Shown here: piece by piece, positions 1 to 5,274 of the stretch
Position numbering within the stretch: the first letter of the stretch is position 1
How the letters are laid out: every line of letters starts with the position of its first letter
From: Candidatus Tectimicrobiota bacterium
Lineage (GTDB): Bacteria; UBA8248
DNA: 5,274 nucleotides
Direction: 5' to 3'
NCBI GenBank assembly: GCA_016184445.1
Contig: JACPCT010000241.1
Span: 1-5,274 of the forward strand
Notes under the pieces: model-generated
What the model was told of the DNA's origin: nothing
Seen by the model: the letters and a program-made list of their open reading frames with translations, nothing else
The model's database searches: none
Program-made: the position numbers and the translations under genes

Positions 1-2
1 GA

Positions 3-779
3 AGGACGCTGCTGATTCTCGTCATGTCGGCGCCCATCGGCGGATGCGCGCTGGGGAGCCTGTTCTCCGCCGACCCGGCAGGGACAGGCCCGGCCACCCC
101 CGCTGCGGCCGCGCCGGTCCCCGGCCCCGTCCGGAGGGCGGAGGCGTTCCGCCGCGAGCTCGCGCCCCTGCCGACGCAACCAGTGCCTTCCTCCGAGGTG
201 GCCTTGGCGGGCCGCAGCTCGCTCTGGAGCGACACGAGCCCCTTCCTCTTCCACGACCGCCGGGCCATGCGAGTGGGGGACGTCATCACCGTCGTGATCA
301 GCGAGTCCTCCAACGCCAAGAAGGAGGCCGACACCGAAACCACCAAGACAGGCGCCCTGACCTACACGGCCCCTTCGATCCCCGGCTACGGGCGCATCCT
401 CGCCACCCCCACCACCGGGCGGGGGCGGCGCTTCAACCCCACTGACACCCTCCGCGCCACCGCCTCCAACACGCACTCGGCCGAGACCGGGATCGAGCGG
501 ACCGCCTCCCTGAACGCCACCATCGGGGCGCGGGTGGTCGAGATCTTCCCGAACGGGAACCTGTTCATCGAGGGGCGCCGCGAGCTGACCACGCACAAGG
601 AGACCCTCATCGTCACCGTGAGCGGGATCGTCCGGCCCGAGGACATCGACACCAACAACACTGTCCAGTCCAAGAGCCTCGCGGACGCCAAGATCGTCTA
701 CACCGGCGACGGGATCCTGGCCGAGGCCCAGCAGCCCGGCTGGCTCAGCCGGGTGGTGAACGTTCTTTGGCCCTTCTAG
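3..779 (+). CDS. flgH: Flagellar L-ring lipoprotein FlgH (5' partial)
   Basis: FlgH forms the L-ring, the outer-membrane part of the bushing around the flagellar rod. It is a Sec-exported lipoprotein. The open frame reaches the window edge. Its first codons read RTLLILVMSAPIGGC, the hydrophobic end of a lipoprotein signal with lipobox I-G-G-Cys (Cys codon 45-47). The ATG at 24 lies inside that signal, so I reject it as the start; the true start is upstream. The mature protein has about 244 residues, near the family norm. An Ala/Pro-rich linker follows the Cys. Family motifs then come in order: S-L-W-S-D (219-233), FHDRRAMRVGDVITVVISE, FPNGNLFIEGRRE, the signature VRPEDID (630-650) and the C-terminal PGWLSRVVNVLWPF (735-776). 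The stop is 11 bases before flgI, which encodes the partner P-ring protein. The only cysteine is the lipobox one. Identification is secure; only the extent of the missing N-terminus is unknown. Confidence 0.96.
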   Translation, partial: RTLLILVMSAPIGGCALGSLFSADPAGTGPATPAAAAPVPGPVRRAEAFRRELAPLPTQPVPSSEVALAGRSSLWSDTSPFLFHDRRAMRVGDVITVVISESSNAKKEADTETTKTGALTYTAPSIPGYGRILATPTTGRGRRFNPTDTLRATASNTHSAETGIERTASLNATIGARVVEIFPNGNLFIEGRRELTTHKETLIVTVSGIVRPEDIDTNNTVQSKSLADAKIVYTGDGILAEAQQPGWLSRVVNVLWPF

Positions 780-790
780 GGGGAAGAGCG
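778..790 (+). promoter_or_regulatory. Ribosome binding site of flgI
   Basis: The purine-rich run AGGGGGAAGAG begins within the flgH stop codon and ends just before the ATG at 791. It favours that ATG over the in-frame TTG at 767, which lies inside flgH with no such run before it, and over the ATG at 803. Its overlap with the flgH stop suggests translational coupling of the two ring genes (inference). Confidence 0.6.
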
Positions 791-1915
791 ATGCGGAAGC
801 CCATGACCCGGAGGGGCCTGCTGCTGGTGGCCCTCCTCGCAGGCGTGCTTCTCGCGCCCGGCGGGGCCGGGGCGGTGCGGCTCAAGGACGTCGCCTCCGT
901 CGCCGGGGTGCGCTCGAACCAGTTGCTGGGCTACGGCCTGGTGGTGGGCCTGGACGGCACGGGGGACGGCGACGCCTCCTCCTTCACCGCCCAGAGCCTC
1001 GCGAACCTCTTCAAGAAGCTGGGCATCAATGTGCTCGCGACCGCCTTCAAGGTGAAGAACGTGGCCGCCGTGATGGTGACGGCGGACTTCCCCCCCTTCG
1101 GGCGGAGCGGCTCGAAGCTTGACGTGACGGTCTCGGCCGTGGGCGACTCCAAGAGCCTGCTCGGCGGCACCCTCCTTCTCACCCCCCTGCGCGGGGCGGA
1201 CGGCGAGGTCTACGCCGTGGCCCAGGGGCCCGTCTCGCTGGGCGGCGGCTTCGCCTTCGAGGGCGCGACCGGCACGGCCGTCAAGCGGAACCATCCCACC
1301 GTCGGGGTCATCTCGGGCGGGGCGACGGTGGAGCGGGAGATCCCGGTGAACTTCGCGGTGCAGCGGCAGATCCGGCTCGCCCTCCACCAGCCCGACTTCA
1401 CGACCGCGGCCCGCGTGGTGAGCGCCATCAACCAGACCTTCGGCGACGGGGCAGCCACCGCCCGGGACTCCGGGACGGTGGACGTGGATCTCGGCCGGGT
1501 GGCCGGCGGGGCGGTGAACGCGATGGCCCAGCTGGAGCGGATCGAGGTGACGACCGACCAGCGGGCCCGCGTGGTGATCAACGAGCGGACGGGCACCATC
1601 GTGATGGGCGAGAACGTCCGGATCTCCACCGTGGCCATAAGCCACGGCAACCTGAACATCGTGATCCGGGAGGAGAGCCTGGTCTCCCAGCCCGGGGCGT
1701 TCGCCCCCGAGGGCGCCGCGACGGTGGTGGTGCCCCGGACGGATGTCACCGTCAAGCAAGAGAAGCGGAACATGGTCGTCATCCCGAAGACGGTGAGCAT
1801 CGGCGACGTGGTGCGGGGACTCAACGCCATCGGCGTCGCCCCGCGCGATCTGATCGCCATCCTGCAGGCGCTGAAGGCGGCGGGCGCCCTCGACGCGGAG
1901 ATCACGCTCCTCTAG
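791..1915 (+). CDS. flgI: Flagellar P-ring protein FlgI
   Basis: FlgI builds the P-ring, which anchors the rod bushing in the peptidoglycan layer. It is exported by the Sec pathway, not by the flagellar type III system. The product from ATG 791 has 374 residues, the usual family length. Residues 1-28 form a classic signal peptide: a basic N-terminus (MRKPMTRR), a Leu/Ala/Val core and an A-G-A cleavage site, giving a mature start at VRLKD. The highly conserved segment LKDVASVAGVRSNQLLGYGL continues into VVGLDGTGDGD (about residues 31-61). NHPTVGVISGGATVERE lies at about 167-182. The C-terminal part holds the conserved RARVVINERTGTIVMGENVRIS and ends in the typical Leu/Ala-rich helix and ITLL. 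The protein contains no cysteine, so it cannot form the intramolecular disulfide that enteric FlgI uses for folding. It sits directly between flgH and flgJ. An upstream TTG at 767 would add eight residues but would spoil the signal peptide layout. Confidence 0.97.
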   Translation: MRKPMTRRGLLLVALLAGVLLAPGGAGAVRLKDVASVAGVRSNQLLGYGLVVGLDGTGDGDASSFTAQSLANLFKKLGINVLATAFKVKNVAAVMVTADFPPFGRSGSKLDVTVSAVGDSKSLLGGTLLLTPLRGADGEVYAVAQGPVSLGGGFAFEGATGTAVKRNHPTVGVISGGATVEREIPVNFAVQRQIRLALHQPDFTTAARVVSAINQTFGDGAATARDSGTVDVDLGRVAGGAVNAMAQLERIEVTTDQRARVVINERTGTIVMGENVRISTVAISHGNLNIVIREESLVSQPGAFAPEGAATVVVPRTDVTVKQEKRNMVVIPKTVSIGDVVRGLNAIGVAPRDLIAILQALKAAGALDAEITLL

Positions 1916-1938
1916 GGGGCGCGCGCCAGGGAGGAGCC

Positions 1939-2337
1939 ATGGAATTCCCGAACCTCAACGGGCTCCAGCTGCAGCGGCTCATGCTCCAGCCGGGGCAGGG
2001 GGAGGCGGACGGGGCGCGGCGGGCGGCGGCCAGGCCGGGGGACGAGCAGGCCCTGCGGAAGGCGAGCCAGGACCTCGAGTCCGTCTTCGTGCACATGCTC
2101 CTCAAGGAGATGCGGAAGGGAATGCCCAAGGGCGGCGTCTTCGAGCGCAGCATGGCCCGCGAATGGTTCGAGGGGATGCTCGACGAGGCGGTGGCCAAGG
2201 AAGTGAGCAAGGGGCCCGGCATCGGCCTCGCCGGCCCCATTTTCGACCAGATGCGGCAGCTGAACGCGAAGGCCGCCAGGCCAGCAGCGGCGCCGGGCGC
2301 CCCGCCGGCCCCGAAGAGCGAGGAGAAGGAGCCATGA
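1939..2337 (+). CDS. flgJ: Rod-binding protein FlgJ, N-terminal domain only
   Basis: FlgJ caps the growing rod in the periplasm and supports assembly of rod subunits. This 132-residue protein contains only the rod-binding domain (about residues 39-107). It shows the pattern LRKASQDLESVFVHMLLKEMRKGMP, then EWFEGMLDEAVAKEVSK and GIGLAGPIFDQM, which match the family positions for the M-L-x-x-M-R and G-I/L-G-L-A motifs. The enteric-type C-terminal muramidase (glucosaminidase) domain is absent. The protein instead ends in a short Ala/Pro/Lys/Glu-rich tail (about 110-132). One-domain FlgJ is common outside gammaproteobacteria, so this is not a truncation; the stop falls in an ATGA overlap with flgN. 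A strong Shine-Dalgarno run, AGGGAGGAG, ends two bases before the ATG. Peptidoglycan opening for the rod must come from an enzyme encoded elsewhere (inference). Confidence 0.92.
   Translation: MEFPNLNGLQLQRLMLQPGQGEADGARRAAARPGDEQALRKASQDLESVFVHMLLKEMRKGMPKGGVFERSMAREWFEGMLDEAVAKEVSKGPGIGLAGPIFDQMRQLNAKAARPAAAPGAPPAPKSEEKEP
2321..2331 (+). promoter_or_regulatory. Ribosome binding site of flgN inside flgJ
   Basis: AGGAGAAGGAG lies within the last codons of flgJ and ends two bases before the flgN ATG at 2334. The first AGGAG has the better spacing (8 bases). It supports the ATG in the ATGA overlap as the flgN start; the open frame extends further upstream but only through flgJ. Confidence 0.6.
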
Positions 2338-2840
2338 CGAAGGCGATCGCCCGTCTCGTGGAAGTCCTGGAGCAAGAGGCCCATCTCTACGAGCAGCTCT
2401 CCGCCCTGCTGGAGAAGGAGCGGGAGGCCATCCGGGCGCTGGACATGGCCGGCCTCGAGGAGCAGCTCGGGGCCAAGGCGATCCTCATCGGCCGCATCCA
2501 GAAGCTGGAGGGGGAGCGCGCCGGCCTGACCGCCACGATCGCCCGCGAGCAGGGCATCGCGGGAGGGGAGACCGTCCGCCTCCTCGACCTGGTGCGCAGG
2601 GCGCCGGCACCCTGGGCCGGCCGGATCATGGAAGTCCGCCTGCGGCTGCGCGAGGCGGTGGAGCGGGCGGACGAGCGCAACGGCTTCAACCGCCTCTTCG
2701 CCGACGGCCTCCTGGGCGTGATGAACGGGGTGATGGACCGCCTCAAGCAGATCATGGCGGGCCCCCCGGTCTACGGGCGCAAGGGCAGGATGGGGGCGCC
2801 GAGCATGGCGCCGGGGGATATCCTCCGCCAGGCGATCTAG
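2334..2840 (+). CDS. flgN: Flagellar export chaperone FlgN
   Basis: FlgN is the cytoplasmic chaperone that binds the C-terminal helices of FlgK and FlgL and delivers them to the flagellar type III export gate. The product is 168 residues, mostly helical, acidic/basic heptad-like sequence, as expected for the family. Residues 1-75 are long helices with LVEVLEQEAHLYEQLSALLEKEREAI followed by the K-x-x-L-I-x-x-I-Q-x-L-E-x-E-R pattern typical of the family (K48 to R62). A second helical pair (about 97-142) contains the Asn-rich turn ERNGFNRLFADGLLG. The C-terminal tail has the Y-G-R-K-G-R motif (147-152), equivalent to the common Y-G-x-x-G of FlgN proteins. Overall similarity in this family is low, so the call rests on pattern plus position: the gene overlaps flgJ by ATGA and lies 18 bases before flgK, one of its clients. 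No flgM lies between flgJ and flgN. Confidence 0.88.
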   Translation: MTKAIARLVEVLEQEAHLYEQLSALLEKEREAIRALDMAGLEEQLGAKAILIGRIQKLEGERAGLTATIAREQGIAGGETVRLLDLVRRAPAPWAGRIMEVRLRLREAVERADERNGFNRLFADGLLGVMNGVMDRLKQIMAGPPVYGRKGRMGAPSMAPGDILRQAI

Positions 2841-3007
2841 GCGGACGGGGAGGAAACGATGGGTCTTCAAGGCGTCCTGAACCTGGGGAAGAACTCCCTC
2901 GCCCAGAACCAGGTGGCGCTCCAGACTATCGCCCACAACATCGCCAACGCGGGCGTGGAGGGGTATTCGCGGCAGGAGGCCATCGCGGTCAACACCCCGC
3001 CCACCCC

Positions 3008-3017
3008 AGGCGGCGGA
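3008..3017 (+). other. Frameshift/deletion junction in flgK
   Basis: The ten bases AGGCGGCGGA make sense in both frames. In the upstream frame they belong to TPGGG, a plausible loop before the missing motif. In the downstream frame they belong to QAAD, which leads directly into RFLNGQI. The junction therefore looks like the single remaining copy of a short repeat that once flanked the lost segment. The lost segment itself cannot be seen. Confidence 0.6.
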
Positions 3018-3087
3018 CCGCTTCCTGAACGGGCAGATCGTCAGCATCAAGGCGGAGTTCGCGGCCTTCCGCGCCCGCAGCGAGGCC

Positions 3088-4584
3088 ATGCGGCTGGCCG
3101 AGACCTTCCTGAACGAGGGCGCCTCGGGCACCGGGATCTCCAGCGCCCTCACCCGCTTCTTCCAGGCGGCGGAGGCCCTCTCCGCCCGCCCCGAGGGGGC
3201 GCCCGAACGGACGGACTTCCTCAATGCCGCGGCGAACCTGGCCCGGGTGTTCAACACCACGGCCAGCTCCCTCCAGGATCTCCGGGTGCAGGCCGACCGG
3301 GACATCGTGCGGGGCATCGCCGAGGTGAACGACCTCGCCGGCCGCATGGCCGACCTGAACGGGCGCATCCAGGTGGCCGAGGCGGGGGGCAACACCGCGA
3401 ACGACCTGCGGGATGAGCGCCAGCGCGTCCTGGAGCGCATGAGCGAGCTGTCCGGGGTCACCGCGATCGAGGATAATGAGGGGTCCTTCCTCGTCATCGT
3501 GGGGAGGAGCTTCCCCATCGTGCAGAAGGGCGAGGCCTCCTCCCTTAAAGCCGTCGACAACTCCGACAACGTGGTGGGCACGGTCCCGCCGGTCGCCCTC
3601 AAGCAGGTGTATTTCGAGAGCCAGGGGGGAGAGCTCACCGACATCACGGCGCGCATCGGCGAAGGCCAGATCGGAGGCCTGCTCCAGTTCCGGGACGGGA
3701 CGGTCGGCAGGCTCCTGGACGACCTCAACAACCTGGCGGCGACGATTGTCAGCGAGGTCAACATCATCCACCGCCAGGGCTACAGCCTGGACGGCAGCAC
3801 CGGCCTCGACCTGTTCAATCCCCTGCGGATCAGCGTGGACGCCTCGAGCACGAACAGCCGGGACGCCGGCACGAAGAACCCGAACATCCAGGCCGTCCTC
3901 TCCGACTCGCGGATCTTCGACCCGACGGCCCTCACCGGGGCGAAGTACACCATCCAGTTCACCTCCCCGACCACCTTCAACGTGATCGACGCGGAGACCG
4001 GCCTCAAGCTCGATGCCACGAAAGTCTCGATCAACGGGAGCCCGTTCGGCACCGACACCTCCGTGACCGACTTCGCTTACTCGGGCACCCAGGTCGCGGT
4101 GGAGTTCGAGGGGCTCCGGGTGAGCATCCAGAACTTCGCGGGCGCCCCGAAGAAGGACGACTCCTTCACGGTGTCAGTCCGCAAGGACGCCGCCCGCAAC
4201 ATCGCGGTCAACGCGGTGGTCCAGGGGGACATCGGCCGGGTGGCCGCCGCGGGCCAGCCGGGCGTCCCGGCCGACAACGCCAACATGCTGGCGATCGCCG
4301 ACCTGCGCGGGGAGCCCGTGGCGCAGCGCCGCTCCTCGACCCTGGGGGACTTCCTCAGCTCGATCCTCTCCACCTTCGGCACCGAGGCGCGCGACGTCCG
4401 GGGGAGGGAGACCCTCACCGATCAGTTCGCCCAGACTCTCAAGGAAGCCCGCGAGAGCGTGGCCGGGGTGTCCATCGACGAGGAGCTGGCCAACGTCGTC
4501 CGCTTCCAGCAGAACTTCGGCGCCACGGCCCGGATGATGGCGATCACCTCGCAGTTGCTCCAGGACATCATCGAGATCGTCTAG
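3088..4584 (+). CDS. flgK: FlgK main part (D0/D1 to C-terminus) after the frameshift
   Basis: This is the surviving downstream open frame of flgK, 498 residues from the first available ATG. The homologous reading begins earlier, at about 3008, without a start codon. It contains the D1 helices (TGISSALTRFFQAAEALSARPEG, then TDFLNAAANLARVFNTTASSLQDLR and NDLRDERQRVLERMSELSGV). It continues with the beta-rich outer domain (about 3780-4200, including FEGLRVSIQNFAGAPKKDDSFTV), the conserved DNANMLAIADL (4273-4305), and the C-terminal D0 helix with VAGVSIDEELANVVRFQQNFGATARM (from 4459). The ATG at 3088 has only a weak purine run before it and lies in the middle of a helix. I do not think it is a natural start. 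A protein made from it would lack the N-terminal export and D0 region and should not assemble (inference). The C-terminal helix that FlgN binds is intact. Confidence 0.75.
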   Translation: MRLAETFLNEGASGTGISSALTRFFQAAEALSARPEGAPERTDFLNAAANLARVFNTTASSLQDLRVQADRDIVRGIAEVNDLAGRMADLNGRIQVAEAGGNTANDLRDERQRVLERMSELSGVTAIEDNEGSFLVIVGRSFPIVQKGEASSLKAVDNSDNVVGTVPPVALKQVYFESQGGELTDITARIGEGQIGGLLQFRDGTVGRLLDDLNNLAATIVSEVNIIHRQGYSLDGSTGLDLFNPLRISVDASSTNSRDAGTKNPNIQAVLSDSRIFDPTALTGAKYTIQFTSPTTFNVIDAETGLKLDATKVSINGSPFGTDTSVTDFAYSGTQVAVEFEGLRVSIQNFAGAPKKDDSFTVSVRKDAARNIAVNAVVQGDIGRVAAAGQPGVPADNANMLAIADLRGEPVAQRRSSTLGDFLSSILSTFGTEARDVRGRETLTDQFAQTLKEARESVAGVSIDEELANVVRFQQNFGATARMMAITSQLLQDIIEIV

Positions 4585-4610
4585 GCGTTTCCGGCGCAGG
4601 AGGCTGAGGC

Positions 4611-5274
4611 ATGGTGACCCGGGTGACGGCGGCGCAGCGCTTTTCCGTGGCGCTCCGCAACATCCTGACGGGCCTGGAGCGGGTGCAGGGCATCCAGGAG
4701 CAGATCGTCACCGGCAAGCGGATCCTCCGCCCCTCGGACGACCCGGCCGGCTTCTCCAAGGTGGCGAGCCTGCGCGCCCTGCTCCAGGACAGCCTCCAGG
4801 TACGCAAGAACATCGACGCCTCGAAGGGCCCCCTGAACGTCGCCGACCAGACCATGGCCAGCATCACCTCCCTCGTGCAGGAGGCGCGCACCCTCGCCGT
4901 CGGCCAGGCGGGCGCCCCCGCCGACGCGGCGACGCGGGCGGCGACGGCCACCCAGGTGGCGCGGATCCGGGAAAGCATCCTGGAGCTGGCCAACACCCAG
5001 GTGGGCGGGCGCTACATCTTCGCGGGGACGGCCGTCACCACCCGGCCCTTCCGGGCGGACGGCGCCTATCTCGGCAACGGCGATAGCCTCAAGATCAACC
5101 TCGGGATAGCCACCCCCATCACCCACAACGTGGCGGGCTCGGAGTTCCTCGCCACGGACCTCGATCCCGATCTCTTCCGGACGGCCTCCCACGTGAAGAG
5201 CAGCGCGCCCCTGACCGACCGCTTCACCATCAATGCGTCGAACAACGTCCTTGTCATCCAGGAGTTCCCCTCCG
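4611..5274 (+). CDS. flgL: Hook-filament junction protein FlgL (HAP3), 3' partial
   Basis: FlgL sits between FlgK and the flagellin filament and is a flagellin-like protein exported by the type III system. The frame from ATG 4611 is open to the window end (221 codons seen). A Shine-Dalgarno sequence AGGAGG (4598-4603) lies seven bases before the ATG, and the gene begins 26 bases after flgK. The N-terminal half is typical: an amphipathic D0 helix (residues 1-30), then EQIVTGKRILRPSDDPAGFSKV (about 30-51), matching the SGKRI-x-x-PSDDP signature of flagellin and FlgL. The D1 helices follow (LQVRKNIDASKGPLNVADQTMASITSLVQEARTLA). ANTQVGGRYIFAGT (about 127-140) is the FlgL-specific turn that opens the outer domain, followed by TTRPF. 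After about residue 177 the sequence becomes less family-typical (TDRFTINASNNVLVIQE) and may be the beginning of an inserted beta domain. The C-terminal helix is outside the window. No cysteine is seen. Confidence 0.94.
   Translation, partial: MVTRVTAAQRFSVALRNILTGLERVQGIQEQIVTGKRILRPSDDPAGFSKVASLRALLQDSLQVRKNIDASKGPLNVADQTMASITSLVQEARTLAVGQAGAPADAATRAATATQVARIRESILELANTQVGGRYIFAGTAVTTRPFRADGAYLGNGDSLKINLGIATPITHNVAGSEFLATDLDPDLFRTASHVKSSAPLTDRFTINASNNVLVIQEFPS

Larger units (their letters stand above)
2859..4584 (+). pseudogene. flgK: Hook-filament junction protein FlgK (HAP1), frameshifted
   Basis: FlgK forms, with FlgL, the junction between hook and filament. It is exported by the flagellar type III system with FlgN as chaperone. 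The start at 2859 follows a good ribosome site (GGGGAGGAAA, 2847-2856). The first frame gives the conserved N-terminal D0 helix, with QVALQTIAHNIANAGVEGYSRQ ending at 2975, and then runs off the family pattern after about 3008. From there the next frame continues with QAADRFLNGQI and the rest of FlgK to the stop at 4584. Left alone, the first frame ends at 3416 after 185 residues, the last two thirds being nonsense. Joining the two frames gives about 574 residues but still lacks the usual G-x-G-V-x-V-x-x-I-x-R segment, roughly 15-25 residues. A small deletion of length 3n+2 explains both facts. It may be a real mutation or an assembly or read error; I cannot tell from the sequence. Frame and codon use are otherwise normal, with no second lesion, which favours a recent event or an artefact. 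Confidence 0.9.

Noticed and set aside
24..26. ATG at 24 as the flgH start
   Set aside because: The same frame continues upstream with R-T-L-L-I-L-V, the hydrophobic core needed for the lipoprotein signal; starting at 24 would leave almost no signal peptide before the Cys.
767..790. TTG at 767 as the flgI start
   Set aside because: It overlaps the flgH end, lacks a ribosome site and would add residues before an already complete signal peptide.
776..1759. Antisense open frame of 327 codons opposite flgI
   Set aside because: The translation is rich in His, Gly, Asp and Arg, which is typical for an out-of-phase reading of GC-rich genes, and flgI is unmistakable on the + strand.
1918..1927. Perfect palindrome GGCGCGCGCC between flgI and flgJ
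   Set aside because: It allows only a 3-base-pair stem with a loop, has no T-run after it, and such palindromes are expected by chance in this GC-rich DNA. Not a terminator.
3000..3020. Programmed ribosomal frameshift in flgK
   Set aside because: There is no slippery heptamer or clear stimulatory structure, and a conserved protein segment is missing at the junction, which a programmed shift would not explain.
1902..3767. Long antisense open frame of 621 codons across flgJ, flgN and the first half of flgK
   Set aside because: It is a shadow of GC-rich coding DNA. Its translation is Arg/Ser/Pro/Ala-rich with no recognisable domain, and it covers four well-supported features on the other strand.
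4581..5192. Antisense open frame of 203 codons opposite flgL
   Set aside because: flgL motifs on the + strand are clear through this whole stretch; the antisense reading has no family features.

Overview
The window is an ordinary-looking stretch of a flagellar structural operon from a GC-rich, diderm (Gram-negative-type) bacterium. All genes lie on the + strand, in the order flgH (5' end outside the window), flgI, flgJ (rod-binding domain only), flgN, flgK (interrupted by a frameshift) and flgL (3' end outside the window). L-ring and P-ring genes require an outer membrane and a peptidoglycan layer. The high GC content, the one-domain FlgJ and the H-I-J-N-K-L order recall deltaproteobacteria-like lineages and similar GC-rich soil or sediment phyla. 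The sequence alone does not settle the taxon.

Layout. Positions 3-779 encode the outer-membrane lipoprotein FlgH; the window opens inside its signal peptide. Positions 791-1915 encode the periplasmic P-ring protein FlgI, with a clear Sec signal. Positions 1939-2337 encode a short FlgJ without the muramidase domain. FlgN (2334-2840) overlaps the flgJ stop by ATGA. FlgK (hook-filament junction protein HAP1) runs from 2859 to 4584 but changes frame near 3008-3017. FlgL (HAP3) starts at 4611 and runs off the end. Gaps between genes are 11 to 26 bases, or an overlap, so the window is almost certainly one transcription unit. I see no internal promoter, terminator, RNA gene, mobile element or CRISPR array, and no non-coding stretch longer than about 30 bases.

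How the genes work together. FlgH and FlgI form the bushing around the rod in the outer membrane and peptidoglycan. FlgJ caps the growing rod. FlgN is the cytoplasmic chaperone that keeps FlgK and FlgL unfolded for type III export. FlgK and FlgL form the junction between hook and filament.

The one feature that stands out is flgK. The N-terminal helix is intact up to about 3008 and the rest of the protein is intact from about 3008 in another frame. The conserved Gly-x-Gly-Val-x-Val segment that should lie between them is missing. This is best explained by a small deletion, real or an assembly artefact, with length 3n+2. I found no sign of a novel system here.
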